Shown: in pieces, positions 41,393-51,389 of the stretch
How positions within the stretch are numbered: position 1 is the stretch's first letter
Layout: each line of letters starts with the position of its first letter
Assembly (NCBI RefSeq): GCF_009363075.1
Contig: NZ_CP045293.1
Location: 1,674,001 to 1,738,000, forward strand
Reading direction: 5' to 3'
Source: Paenibacillus guangzhouensis
Lineage (GTDB): Bacteria > Bacillota > Bacilli > Paenibacillales > Paenibacillaceae
DNA length: 64,000 nt
Position numbers and translations under genes: made by a program
Notes under the pieces: generated by a model
Database searches by the model: none
Told to the model about the DNA's origin: nothing
Seen by the model: only the letters and a program-made list of their open reading frames with translations

Positions 41393-42147
41393 GTGTCTCT
41401 TCTGGTAGAAAGATAACACAAATCCTTGGTGCTGAACTGGACAAATTAGTAACATTACCATGGATATGGCTCACTCTAATTGGTACATTCATTCTTAATT
41501 TAGTTTTAGCCGCAGCTTTTACTGCTGTTGGTCTACAAGGGGCAGTAGGAACGCAAAGTATGCTGAATATAGGACTTGCTTCTATGAGATATCTTCAAGC
41601 AGGATTCATTATTCTTGGTATCCTAGCTACTTGTTCGGAGTATACTGGTGGACAGATTCGAACTACTTTAATTACGATACCTTGGCGTGGATTTCAATTA
41701 TCCACGAAGCATTTGGCATTGGCGTTAATAACAATTCCAGCGGCTGTTATTATTGCTGCATCAGGTGTACTTTATACTTTTATTAGGATGAGAGACACAG
41801 CAGTAGGGTTTGAAATAGACAAAATGATAGAAGCATTATTAGGTGCAACAGGCTATCTAATATTAACCACACTTCTCAGCGCGGCTATAGGTGCTATTTT
41901 AAGACGAACCACTCCTGCTTTAGTGGTACTGCTTGGTTATTATTTCGTTGTCAGTCCATTGTCGAGAGATTTTCTATCTAGGTTTAAAAAGTATTTTCCG
42001 GATACGGCAGGATATTATATGTATATACCGCCTTCACCTGATGAAATAAATGTCCTTACACCAATGGAAGGGACAGGTATTTTAATGTTATGGACACTGA
42101 TCTTTATTACAGTAGCAATTGTATTTTACCGTAAACGAGATGCCTAA
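41389..42147 (+). CDS. ABC exporter permease, second subunit
   Basis: A 252-residue membrane protein with about six hydrophobic segments, homologous in layout to the preceding permease (LDKLVTLPWIWLTLIGTFIL; SEYTGGQIRTTLITIP). The two would form a heterodimeric channel with the ATPase, as in lantibiotic-immunity FEG transporters. It ends the operon; the family B hairpin 60 bases downstream may terminate transcription. Confidence 0.8.
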   Translation: MSVSSGRKITQILGAELDKLVTLPWIWLTLIGTFILNLVLAAAFTAVGLQGAVGTQSMLNIGLASMRYLQAGFIILGILATCSEYTGGQIRTTLITIPWRGFQLSTKHLALALITIPAAVIIAASGVLYTFIRMRDTAVGFEIDKMIEALLGATGYLILTTLLSAAIGAILRRTTPALVVLLGYYFVVSPLSRDFLSRFKKYFPDTAGYYMYIPPSPDEINVLTPMEGTGILMLWTLIFITVAIVFYRKRDA

Positions 42148-42186
42148 GTTTAGGTTTCATTAGTTTGACATAATAAGGAAATTAAT

Positions 42187-42275
42187 TGAACATATATGCT
42201 TAAAAGTCGCGTAGTTGCGGCTTTTTTTGTTGTAACGATATATGTTCTTGTCATTTTGCGATGACAAGAACTTGA
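42187..42275 (+). repeat. Dispersed repeat family B, full copy
   Basis: ATATATGCTTAAAAGTCGC leads into the hairpin GTCGCGTAGTTGCGGC (42206-42221) and a T run. A perfect second hairpin follows: GTTCTTGTCAT (42244-42254) with ATGACAAGAAC (42261-42271). Confidence 0.75.
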
Positions 42276-42329
42276 TCCGATTCCCGCTTCGTGACAGTCG
42301 CAGGCATATTTTTATGGGGAGGCATTATT

Positions 42330-42696
42330 ATGGCCTTGTTCGACTTGATATCGAATTTCAAGATGAGTGCGATGGCGATCGCATCATGCGTCGGGGCGGT
42401 GAGTCTGGCTGCCTTGTTCGCCACGTATCAATGCTGCGCCATCATTTATAGACATCCAGCGCTATAAATTTGAAAATATAGATGAATGGAGATTGGGCCG
42501 AAGAGTTGAGGTGAAAGGAGATCTCAGAAAATATGGAGCGGTAGAGAGGGATGCGGATGGCCGGATGTTTGTCGTAGAGGCAGGTGTCACGATCGAAGGA
42601 AAGACAGGGAAGCTGATTTCCGTAACGATAAAGCCAAAGACAGACAATCAGAAAAGGGAAGTCGTTAACAGACAAATGAGGTTTGAGCAGAGATAA
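42330..42696 (+). pseudogene. Small membrane-anchored protein gene, probably frameshifted
   Basis: ATG 42330, with GGGGAGG 6 bases upstream, opens a 45-residue frame starting MALFDLISNFKMSAMAIASC and ending in a TAA at 42465. From about 42440 another frame continues without its own start (IQRYKFENIDEWRLGRRVEV ... VVNRQMRFEQR) to a stop at 42694. Joined, they would make one protein of about 120 residues, a membrane anchor plus a soluble domain. Family unknown. Confidence 0.45.
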
Positions 42697-42929
42697 CATA
42701 TATAGGGCATGACATATTGCGCTACAATCAAGGACCGCCCCCTGTTGCATGCGAATTTTGGCGCCTTTTGTAAATATTTATCAAAAAAAAGCTGGTAATT
42801 GAGTGACAAATACTGTATTATACTTTTTTGGGGGAATTTTCAAATGCGAGGTTATTCGAGGTGGGAATATTTAGGTACTAGCAGCAGTTGAATTTGCATA
42901 ATACATCAAAGGGAGAGACTCAATTAACA

Positions 42930-43451
42930 ATGAAAAAGATATTAACATTTGTATTAGTTATTTCTATGGTTGCGATCCTTGCAGCATGTGGTGGGAAAGA
43001 CACCTTAACAGTTTTTAAGAGTGGTGACAACAAGTTTCAGGTAAGTGCCTCTAATAGTTGGAAAGATGCGGACGGCCAGCTACATCCAGATAGCGACCTT
43101 CAAATCTATAATCCTCAAAAAGAAAAATATTTCATGGCTCTACTCGAACCAAAAGAGGATTTCACCGATTCTTCACTACAAAAGTATTATGATATAGTTA
43201 CCGAACCATTCGTTTCTTCATTAGACACTCCAAAGCAAGGAGATGTAAAAGAAGTTACGATTAATGGGAATAAGGCGCTACAATATACGCTTGAAGGTAC
43301 TGCAGACAATGTAAATGTTGCTTATATAGTCACCGTTATCGAAACACCTACACATTACGGTCAATTGATGGCTTGGACGCTTAAGAGCAATTGGGACGGA
43401 TATAAAGATGAATATACGAATTTGATCAACAGTTTTAAAGAAGCAAATTAA
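42930..43451 (+). CDS. Small lipoprotein (PsbP/DcrB-like fold)
   Basis: A 173-residue lipoprotein with the signal peptide KKILTFVLVISMVAILAAC and the lipobox ILAAC at Cys20. The mature part (FKSGDNKFQVSASNSWKDAD; YGQLMAWTLKSNWDGYKDEY; LINSFKEAN) has the general pattern of PsbP/DcrB-like domains, and the assignment is tentative. ATG 42930 follows AAAGGGAGAG. It is monocistronic with a strong terminator 100 bases downstream. Confidence 0.65.
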   Translation: MKKILTFVLVISMVAILAACGGKDTLTVFKSGDNKFQVSASNSWKDADGQLHPDSDLQIYNPQKEKYFMALLEPKEDFTDSSLQKYYDIVTEPFVSSLDTPKQGDVKEVTINGNKALQYTLEGTADNVNVAYIVTVIETPTHYGQLMAWTLKSNWDGYKDEYTNLINSFKEAN

Positions 43452-43560
43452 TCCCCGACCTCTTTTGACCTGTATAGTTCTGAAATACCCCATTAGCATG
43501 ATACATAATTATAAATAATAGCCTTTCTTTAGGGGCTGACTAATACGTCACTAAAAAGTA

Positions 43561-43613
43561 AAAGCAGATGGAGATAAACGCACAGTTTAACTCCATCTGC
43601 TTTTTAGTTTTTT
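43561..43613 (+). terminator. Rho-independent terminator
   Basis: AAAGCAGATGGAG (43561-43573) pairs perfectly with CTCCATCTGCTTT (43591-43603), extended by A/T pairs and followed by T runs. Confidence 0.85.
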
Positions 43614-43829
43614 GGGGCTATTGAAAGTAGTTAGGTGGATGTCCGCTACTTTTAATATATTGTGTGCAATTTTTCTTGGGTTAAACGCCCTTTATTTTTG
43701 CGTAAAACGGATCGATTTCTCTATTATTATCGCCAGGTTTTATGCTACGATATTATCCACAACAGAGAATGACATATAAAGGTAAATTATATCTTATCAT
43801 ACATTTTTGGTGCTACGAATTGAGTTTTA

Positions 43830-43843
43830 TGAAAGCGAATACA
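43830..43843 (+). promoter_or_regulatory. cre-like site upstream of the polysaccharide locus
   Basis: TGAAAGCGAATACA resembles the CcpA catabolite-response consensus, with one or two differences. It lies 78 bases before the GH95-like gene and between a TTGAGT -35-like hexamer (43820) and weak -10 candidates. The rest of the 43614-43920 gap shows nothing else. Confidence 0.35.
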
Positions 43844-43920
43844 TATCTAGTGAATAGAATGTAGGAAATTGAGGGGTCATCATTGCAAACACGTATCATC
43901 CCATTAAAGGAGGCAAAACA

Positions 43921-46179
43921 ATGTGTTTCCGGACAGATATCCATTGGCCATCATTTCTATCGCGGCATGACATGCTGTGGAAGACCAAGCCGATTAGCTG
44001 GAGCGAAGGAGCTTTTATCGGAAATGGGCTTCTTGGAGCCATGATATATAGCGAAGAACACCGTGATCAACGTCATGTGCTCAGATTTGTGCTCGGACGT
44101 ACGGACGTGACAGCTTCGCGCACAGGTGGCCCCAATAACTTTCCCGTACGGGTGCCTATCGGAGAGCTGGTATTAGAAATGGAAGGATGGATCTATCAGC
44201 CTTGCGAGATTCGGATTGACTTGTGGAATGCAGAAATGCGGGCGTTTATCCCAACAACGAAGGGAGAAGTAAGGTTACGGGCTTTGGTTCATGCCATATC
44301 ACCTATTTTGTTCATTGAACTTGACACCGATGAAGGAGAACAAGGGGCGATAATGAATTGGTACGCCTATCCTGAACTGAGCCCGATCTTGAAAAATGCG
44401 GATGGGATAAATTTGAATCAATATATTCCCGACACTGCCGTAGAGAGGAACGAAGAGCAAGGAATTTACTACGGTGTTCAATACTACGGCGGAGACGAAG
44501 GCTGCACAACGGCATGGAAGTTCCATGATGTCGAAATGAACAGGGAGAATGGGGAAGATGGCGAGCATGGCGCCGAATACCGACGTAAGTGCCTACTGAC
44601 CGTGATGAAAGGAGTTTCCGATTCGGATCGTGAAAAGGCCGCCCAGGTGCTTGAAGAGATCAATCTCACAGAGTCCGGGTTAACTTCATGGATTGCTTCT
44701 CATCGTCAGTGGTGGCATGATTATTATCCCGCAAGCTTCATCTCGATTCCGGATATGCAGCTCGAGAGCTTTTACTGGATTCAGATGTATAAGCTGGCTT
44801 CCGCAACGAGAAAAGATCAGCTGCCCATAGATAATCAAGGCCCGTGGATGACGTCAACGCCGTGGCCGGGACTTTGGTTTAATATGAACGTCCAGATGAG
44901 CTATTCGCCAATGTATACCTCGAATCGGCTAGAACTAGGACAATCTCTTATTTCTTCGCTCCGGCAAAATGAGAAACAATTGATACATAACGTTCCTGAA
45001 CCGTTACGCAGTGATTCGGCCGGCCTCGGGCGGAGCAGCAGCTATGATCTGAACAGTCCGGTCGATGATGAAATTGGAAATTTGACGTGGCTCCTGCACA
45101 ACTGCTGGAGACATTATCGATATGCGATGGATGAGGAGCTGCTTCGTGACTTCTTATATCCGCTCCTTCGGCGCAGCATTTGCTTGTATTTGCATCTATT
45201 GGAGGAAGGGCAAGACGGCAGGCTTCATCTGCCTCACATGGTATCGCCTGAATATGGCTCCTTCAAACAACTCACTACCCGCGATTCCCATTACGATCTT
45301 TCGCTATTGCGCTGGGGTTGCGAAACGTTGCTGCAGGCATCGGAGAGGCTCAAGATTAAGGACTCGCTTCAGGCGCGATGGAATGAAGTTCTTGCCCGTC
45401 TGACGCCGCTTCCGGTTGATCCGACCACAGGCTACAGAATCGGGAAGGATCTCGGCCTCGAGTTCGGCCATAGGCATTTCAGCCATCAGCTAGCCGTATT
45501 TCCGCTGCACATTGCCGGTCATTCAGAGGAAGAACGGACAGTAGCGATCCGTACACTCAGACATTGGATCGCCATGGAAGGTGATCTTCGCGGATTCAGC
45601 TTCACCGGAGCGGCTTCGATAGCGGCATCGCTGGGCCTTGGCGATGAGGCGCTCGGCTATCTGCGCACCCTGATGCACTTCATGACACCGAATACGATGT
45701 ATAAAGAAGCGGGACCCGTCATTGAGACGCCTCTAGCTGGCGCGGAGGCGATTCATGATATGCTGCTCCAGAGCTGGGGAGACCTGATCCGGGTATTTCC
45801 CGCCGTTCCAGGCGAGTGGCAGGATGCCGTTATTCACAATCTGCGCGCTGAAGGCGGATTTCTTGTAAGCGCCGTCTACAGCGCCGGACGGACGGAGTTC
45901 ATTCGGATTCGTAGTCTAGTGGGTGAGCCCTGCCGCATACGTACCGATCTCACTGGCTTAGAACAGGGATTTATGATTGAATCGCAAGGGAAAAGTCTGG
46001 ACTACAAGTTGCATGAGGACCAGTCCATCGAAATATCGCTGGTACCAGGTGAGGAAGCGGTTATCTACGCAGCAGACGGCAGACAGCCCGGAAAAATTGC
46101 ACCGATACCGGCTGAATCTGGCATGTGCAATTTATTTGGAGGGAAGAAACCTTGGCGATTATACGGATTTCCCAAATAA
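43921..46179 (+). CDS. Glycoside hydrolase family 95-like protein
   Basis: A 752-residue glycosidase without signal peptide, so probably cytoplasmic. The N-terminal beta domain opens in the GH95 manner (ISWSEGAFIGNGLLGAMIYS; FPVRVPIGELVLEMEG). The (alpha/alpha)6 part contains PGLWFNMNVQMSYSPMYTSN (about residues 316-336), where GH95 enzymes carry catalytic Asn residues, and later GHRHFSHQLAVFPLHIAGHS and LQSWGDLIRVFPAVPGEW. Known GH95 enzymes remove alpha-L-fucose or alpha-L-galactose. AAAGGAGG precedes ATG 43921. It heads an operon with the AraC-type regulator and probably acts on imported oligosaccharides. Confidence 0.78.
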   Translation: MCFRTDIHWPSFLSRHDMLWKTKPISWSEGAFIGNGLLGAMIYSEEHRDQRHVLRFVLGRTDVTASRTGGPNNFPVRVPIGELVLEMEGWIYQPCEIRIDLWNAEMRAFIPTTKGEVRLRALVHAISPILFIELDTDEGEQGAIMNWYAYPELSPILKNADGINLNQYIPDTAVERNEEQGIYYGVQYYGGDEGCTTAWKFHDVEMNRENGEDGEHGAEYRRKCLLTVMKGVSDSDREKAAQVLEEINLTESGLTSWIASHRQWWHDYYPASFISIPDMQLESFYWIQMYKLASATRKDQLPIDNQGPWMTSTPWPGLWFNMNVQMSYSPMYTSNRLELGQSLISSLRQNEKQLIHNVPEPLRSDSAGLGRSSSYDLNSPVDDEIGNLTWLLHNCWRHYRYAMDEELLRDFLYPLLRRSICLYLHLLEEGQDGRLHLPHMVSPEYGSFKQLTTRDSHYDLSLLRWGCETLLQASERLKIKDSLQARWNEVLARLTPLPVDPTTGYRIGKDLGLEFGHRHFSHQLAVFPLHIAGHSEEERTVAIRTLRHWIAMEGDLRGFSFTGAASIAASLGLGDEALGYLRTLMHFMTPNTMYKEAGPVIETPLAGAEAIHDMLLQSWGDLIRVFPAVPGEWQDAVIHNLRAEGGFLVSAVYSAGRTEFIRIRSLVGEPCRIRTDLTGLEQGFMIESQGKSLDYKLHEDQSIEISLVPGEEAVIYAADGRQPGKIAPIPAESGMCNLFGGKKPWRLYGFPK

Positions 46180-46197
46180 GCCCCGGGAGGGAATCGG

Positions 46198-48528
46198 ATG
46201 ATGTTCAAGCAGCTGCGCAAGTACAACCGAAGCGTGATTGTAACCTGGTTGGTTTCCTATATCACCGTTCTTATGGTACCGACGCTCATCAGTTTTGTCA
46301 TGTATTCGATCTCGTTCAACCAGGTCAAGGCCGAGACCAGCCGGGCGAATGATCTACTGCTCGAGCAGATGGAAATGTCCATTGACAGCAAGCTGAAGGG
46401 TCTTGATCAACTAAGCCTTGAAATCGCGTTAAACCGTAACATATCGAGCTTCTCCAGTATTGATTCTCCGCTGTTGGACGCGCACTACTATGATCTGTTT
46501 CAAATTTCGGAGAGTCTGAGAACCTATAAGAACGCCAATGATTACATTGATCAAATCTATGTGTGGTATACGAATAGTGACACAGTCATATCCACTTATG
46601 ATCATATGAACAGCGAAGGTTTGTATCAAAAGCTGCGCCCCCAGCAAAATACGACTTTCGAGGCGTGGAACGGCTTATTTGAACATAAATATGTAAACGC
46701 TTATACACCGATGAAGTACTGGGATGACGGCACGGTGGCCCCGGTGGTCGTATTCGCACGCTCACTCGTCTTCAACATGCCAGGCCAGCCGCCTGCCATC
46801 GTCTTATTCGTCATGAAGGATGCCAAGTTAATCGAGAGTGCTCCTCGGTATCCGGATGCAAGCATGTTCATTCTGGATGCGGAAAACCGCTACATCGCTG
46901 CTCCGGATCATTCCGGAACACTGCCGCAGCGGCTCGGATACGAAGAGCTTCAGGGGCAACGGGGGATGGTGTATAAGGAGGTACAGGAACATCAGGCGGC
47001 AGTCTCCTTTATTACGTCCAAAATTACGGGCTGGAAATACGTATCCGTCGTACCGGCAACCCTGTTCAACGAGAAAATGGAGTATATGCGCAAGTTGACC
47101 TGGATCAGCATCGGGCTGTGTTTTTTGGTCGGCGGCGTCATCTGCGTCCTCTTTCTGCGTAAAAATTACATGCCAATCCAAGTCATGCTGCAGAGTCTTT
47201 CCCATAAATTCGGATTGCGATTCGACGGCGGTTCGAGTGAATATTCCTTTTTGCAAGGTGCTATCCATGATTATTTTACGGAAAAAGAAGATATGCGTGC
47301 CCGCTTGGACAAGCACCGGAATACGATCCGCGCCCATCTGCTCCGCAGACTGCTGAAAGGGGCTTTAGAGCAAGATGCACTCTTGCATGAATCGCTAGCC
47401 GCTCATCACATCCGGTTTTTGTCCGAACGGTTTGTCGTCATGCTCATATCGGTGGATGATTACGGAAAATTCGAACAATACGGCTCGGAAGACCTCTCGG
47501 ATAAAAAACAGCAAATGCTGCATTTTATTCTGACAAACGTGCTGGAAGATACATCAGCAGGCGAGGCTCTGGTATACGCCACAGATATGAATGATATTCT
47601 TGCATCGGTTGTGAATTTCCAAAACAGCACTTCTGTAGAACAGGAAGAGCGGATCCTGGAGCGCATTACGGCACAGATTCGTGAATTTATGCATGAGCAG
47701 ATGCAGGTGAATCTGACGATCGCGGTTGGTGAAGTTCATTCCCACATCTATGGCATTACGCAGTCCTACCAGGAGGCACTGGATGCGCTTGAATACCGGA
47801 TTGTACTTGGGAGTGGGCAATTCATCCGATATGTGGATACACATGTGAAGCATGCATCGGGACATCATTATTATTATCCTCTAAGCGTGGAACAGCAGCT
47901 GATTTATGTGGTGAAAAGCGGGAATTATCCGAAAGCGGAAGCTCTGCTTGAGGATATTTTTAGGGAAAACTTCTCGGGTCGCCCCGTATCCGTACCTCTT
48001 GCAAAATGCCTCATGTACAACCTGGCTAGCACGATGCTGAATACACTCGATGAGGTGAGCGTAACAAGCAAGCGTATGCTAGAATTGCATCTCCTCGATG
48101 TGGAGCAGCTGCTCGCATGTGAACATGTGCTGCAGATGAAGGAACAGATGAAGGGCAAACTGAAGCAGGTCTGTGAATGGATCCTAACCGAGAAGAGGGA
48201 TCATCACCGTTATTTAATTGAAGATGTACAGTGTTATATCGCGAATCAATTACATGACCCCAATCTGAATATTTCCATGATCGGGGACGCCTTCCGAATG
48301 ACCCCTTCTTACATATCGCGCCTGTATAAAGATCACACGGGCGAGACGCTGCTCGATACGATTAACCGTTCGCGTCTTGCCGAAGCTAAGGATCTCCTAC
48401 AGGAACACAAGTTGACAGTCAATGAAGTTGCTGGTCGCGTAGGTTATGCGGATGTCAGCACATTTGTGAGGACGTTCAAAAAATTCGAAGGCACCACGCC
48501 TGGAGCATATCAAAAGGCGGCAAATTAA
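46198..48528 (+). CDS. Membrane-anchored AraC-family sensor-regulator
   Basis: A 776-residue one-component regulator of the Paenibacillus type. Transmembrane helix 1 (WLVSYITVLMVPTLISFVMY, about residues 16-35), an extracellular Cache-like sensor region to about 300, helix 2 (ISIGLCFLVGGVICVLFL), a cytoplasmic middle, then the C-terminal AraC double HTH (from about 674: LNISMIGDAFRMTPSYISRL; LTVNEVAGRVGYADVSTFVR). It would sense extracellular sugar and activate the locus. It lies 18 bases after the GH95-like gene. GGGAGGG precedes ATG 46198/46201. A strong terminator follows, so the transporter genes have their own promoter. Confidence 0.88.
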   Translation: MMFKQLRKYNRSVIVTWLVSYITVLMVPTLISFVMYSISFNQVKAETSRANDLLLEQMEMSIDSKLKGLDQLSLEIALNRNISSFSSIDSPLLDAHYYDLFQISESLRTYKNANDYIDQIYVWYTNSDTVISTYDHMNSEGLYQKLRPQQNTTFEAWNGLFEHKYVNAYTPMKYWDDGTVAPVVVFARSLVFNMPGQPPAIVLFVMKDAKLIESAPRYPDASMFILDAENRYIAAPDHSGTLPQRLGYEELQGQRGMVYKEVQEHQAAVSFITSKITGWKYVSVVPATLFNEKMEYMRKLTWISIGLCFLVGGVICVLFLRKNYMPIQVMLQSLSHKFGLRFDGGSSEYSFLQGAIHDYFTEKEDMRARLDKHRNTIRAHLLRRLLKGALEQDALLHESLAAHHIRFLSERFVVMLISVDDYGKFEQYGSEDLSDKKQQMLHFILTNVLEDTSAGEALVYATDMNDILASVVNFQNSTSVEQEERILERITAQIREFMHEQMQVNLTIAVGEVHSHIYGITQSYQEALDALEYRIVLGSGQFIRYVDTHVKHASGHHYYYPLSVEQQLIYVVKSGNYPKAEALLEDIFRENFSGRPVSVPLAKCLMYNLASTMLNTLDEVSVTSKRMLELHLLDVEQLLACEHVLQMKEQMKGKLKQVCEWILTEKRDHHRYLIEDVQCYIANQLHDPNLNISMIGDAFRMTPSYISRLYKDHTGETLLDTINRSRLAEAKDLLQEHKLTVNEVAGRVGYADVSTFVRTFKKFEGTTPGAYQKAAN

Positions 48529-48542
48529 GCGATGCAATTAAA

Positions 48543-48582
48543 AAAATCACAGGCATTTTACAAATTGCCTGTGATTTTATGT
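48543..48582 (+). terminator. Rho-independent terminator
   Basis: AAAATCACAGGCA (48543-48555) pairs perfectly with TGCCTGTGATTTT (48566-48578), followed by ATGTTTTG. It separates the GH95/AraC operon from the importer operon. Confidence 0.85.
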
Positions 48583-48666
48583 TTTGTCTATGTTCACTTC
48601 TGCGGATTTGTTGAACAATAGGCATCGAGTACTTCATTTAAACAATCCTGAATCGGAGGAATGGGG

Positions 48667-50330
48667 ATGGCGCAATATTTTCAGCTAAGGAAAAGCTTGT
48701 TCAGACCATTGAAAACGGGAGTAACTGGCATCCTGCTTATGAGCTTGGTACTCGCGGGATGCTCCCAAGAAGAGAGTAAGGGGGGACGGAAGCAAAATCG
48801 AACCTTCAGGAAGGCAAAAACGCTGCATCAGTTCTCGGCACGTCGTATCCGCTGAAGAGCAGCGAGGGGATTACCTCTTGGGAAGCCCTAAATATGAATG
48901 CGGTTACATTTTTTCCGAATCTAGCCGATACGCCATTCGGCAAAGCGCTTGCTGATAAAACGGGCGTTCAAGTGAAGTACATCCATCCGAATGAGCAGCA
49001 GACCAAAGAACAATTCAATCTGATGATTGCTTCGGATGAGCTTCCAGATACGATCGAATACGACTGGACGGGACGAAGTGCGGGGTCTTATCCCGGAGGA
49101 CCGGAGAAAGCAATCAAAGACGGGGTGATCTTGGAGCTGAATGACATCATTGACAAATATGCGCCGAACCTGAAGAAGAAGCTGGAAGAAGACAAGGAAC
49201 TCGACAAAATGGTGAAAACGGACAGCGGCAAATATTATGTATTCCCGATGATCCGTAATCCAGCTGGGCTTGTATTCCGCGGTCCGATGATCCGCAAAGA
49301 CTGGTTGGACGATTTGAATCTCCCTGTGCCAACGACGATTGATGAGTGGGAAACCACGTTAAAGGCGTTCAAGGAGAAAAAAGGCGCGAAAGCGCCGCTT
49401 AGCGTAACGTACACAGGCGGGAACTTTGAAATTCGTGATGCCTTTATCGGAGCGTATCATACGTCCAACACTTTTTATATTGGCGATGAAGGGAAAGTGA
49501 AATATGGTCCCGTGGATCCGGAGTATAAAGAATTCTTGACACTGTTCCGCAAATGGTTTGCGGAGGGCTTATTCGATAAGGACTTTGCCCTTACCGATTC
49601 GAAGGCACTGGACAACAAGATGTTGACAGGTCAGACCGGCGCAACGGTGCATCAACTCAGCGGCGGGATAGGCAAGTGGATGGATGCGATGAAGAAGCAG
49701 GATCCAAAGTTTAAACTCGTGGGTGCTCCATATCCATCGTTGAATAAAGGCGAGATTCCGTTTATTGGACAGCGGGATTTCAAATACAACCCGGGCGCCA
49801 GCAAAGCCATAACGACAGCCGCCAAAAATCCGGAGTTGGTTGCGAAGTGGCTGGATTACGCCTACAGCGATGAAGGTGCTATGCTGTTTAACTTTGGCAT
49901 CGAAGGTGAGAGCTACACGATGGAGAACGGAACCCCTGTCTACACCAATCAGATTAAAAATAATGAAAAATATACCCTGCAGCAGATGGTATCGATCTAC
50001 GCCAAGCCGAATGGTCCATACGAAGTAGATTCGCGCCGTAACTGGAACACATACCCCGAGCAGGATGAAGCCGTTAAGATTTGGTCCAATACCGAAGCAG
50101 AGAAGCATATATTACCGGCTTTCCTGACCCCGACGGATGAAGAAAGCAAGGAGCTCGGAAAAATCATGACGAACGTAAACAATTATAAGGAAGAGATGTT
50201 CGTGAAGTTCATCGTCGGTAAGGAAGCAATCGAAAACTACGATCAGTACGTTGCACAGATCAAGAAGCTGGGCATCGACCGGGCGGTCGAAATCTATCAG
50301 AGTGCATTGGATCGTTATAACAAGCGATAA
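48667..50330 (+). CDS. Sugar ABC transporter substrate-binding lipoprotein, frameshifted at a G6 tract
   Basis: An LplA/YtcQ-type binding protein. The first frame (48667-48855) encodes a signal peptide with lipobox LVLAGC; the second gives the mature protein (NLADTPFGKALADKTGVQVK; ASDELPDTIEYDWTGRSAG), about 500 residues to 50330. The break lies in a run of six G (48780-48785). Seven G would join the frames directly as ...ESKGGTEAKSNLQ. This may be a real mutation, slipped-strand phase variation, or an assembly error. ATG 48667 is chosen because GGAGGA lies 6 bases upstream. Two permease genes follow. Confidence 0.85.
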
Positions 50331-50404
50331 TGATGCCGGTCCGGAGGGAACGGTGACAGAAGCCTCTCTCCGGGCGGCAGATTGATCATGAGGAGTGACA
50401 AGGC

Positions 50405-51376
50405 ATGGCAAAACATCCGTCTCAAGTAGAGCATTCGACCCGGCTGCCTTATGCCCGTACCAAAACATTAGGCCGGTGGGGACTGCCGAAAGATATCCGG
50501 AAAAACCCCTGGTTGTATATCATGCTGACCCCCGTACTGTTGTACTTCACCGTATTCAACTACTATCCGATGTACGGGGCCCTGATTGCTTTTAAAGATT
50601 TTTCCCCGCGGCTCGGCATTATGGGCAGTCCATGGGTTGGTTGGGAGCATTTCGAGTCTTTTTTTCAAGGAATCTACTTCTGGCGCATTATCAAGAATAC
50701 GCTGTTAATCAGCATTTATGAGCTTATTTTCGCTTTTCCCGCACCGCTGATTCTGGCCCTTTTGTTAAACGAAGTGAGGAAAACGTTGTTCAAGCGCACG
50801 GTGCAGACATTAACGTATATGCCCCATTTTATCTCGCTGGTTGTCGTATGCGGCATTATCAAAGAGTTTACGATGAGTGACGGGATCATTAACGATCTGT
50901 TTTCGTTTTTTGGCTGGGAGCGGGTATCGATGCTGCTTGAATCGGAATATTTCCGGACTATCTTTATCTCGTCGGGGATCTGGCAAAATATCGGGTGGGG
51001 AACCATCATTTATTTGGCAGCGTTGGCCGGTATTGACCAGGAACAGTACGAAGCAGCCCGAATGGACGGGGCAAGTCGCTGGAAGCAGATGCTACATGTG
51101 ACTTTGCCGGGAATCCTACCCACAATTATCATCCTCTTCATCCTCGAGATGGGCAGAATTATGAATGTCGGAGGCGAGAAAATCATTCTACTCTATAATC
51201 CGTCCATCTACGATACGGCGGATGTGATCAGTTCTTATGTATACCGAATGGGACTGCAGGAATTCGATTACAGCTTCGGGTCAGCCGTGGGACTATTCAA
51301 CTCTGCGATTAATTTTACGCTGGTCATATGCTCCAACTGGCTAAGCCGGAAGATGAACAATACAAGCTTGTGGTAG
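50405..51376 (+). CDS. Sugar ABC transporter permease (LplB type)
   Basis: A 323-residue permease with six transmembrane helices. The N-terminal signature is LYIMLTPVLLYFTVFNYYPM with GALIAFKDFSP, and the cytoplasmic EAA loop reads EQYEAARMDGASRWKQMLHV (about residues 217-236), the contact site for the ATPase. It is paired with the permease at 51390. No ATPase gene is present, as is normal for these systems, which share a genome-encoded MsmX-type ATPase. GGAGTGACAAGGC precedes ATG 50405. Confidence 0.9.
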   Translation: MAKHPSQVEHSTRLPYARTKTLGRWGLPKDIRKNPWLYIMLTPVLLYFTVFNYYPMYGALIAFKDFSPRLGIMGSPWVGWEHFESFFQGIYFWRIIKNTLLISIYELIFAFPAPLILALLLNEVRKTLFKRTVQTLTYMPHFISLVVVCGIIKEFTMSDGIINDLFSFFGWERVSMLLESEYFRTIFISSGIWQNIGWGTIIYLAALAGIDQEQYEAARMDGASRWKQMLHVTLPGILPTIIILFILEMGRIMNVGGEKIILLYNPSIYDTADVISSYVYRMGLQEFDYSFGSAVGLFNSAINFTLVICSNWLSRKMNNTSLW

Positions 51377-51389
51377 GGGGAATGATCAC

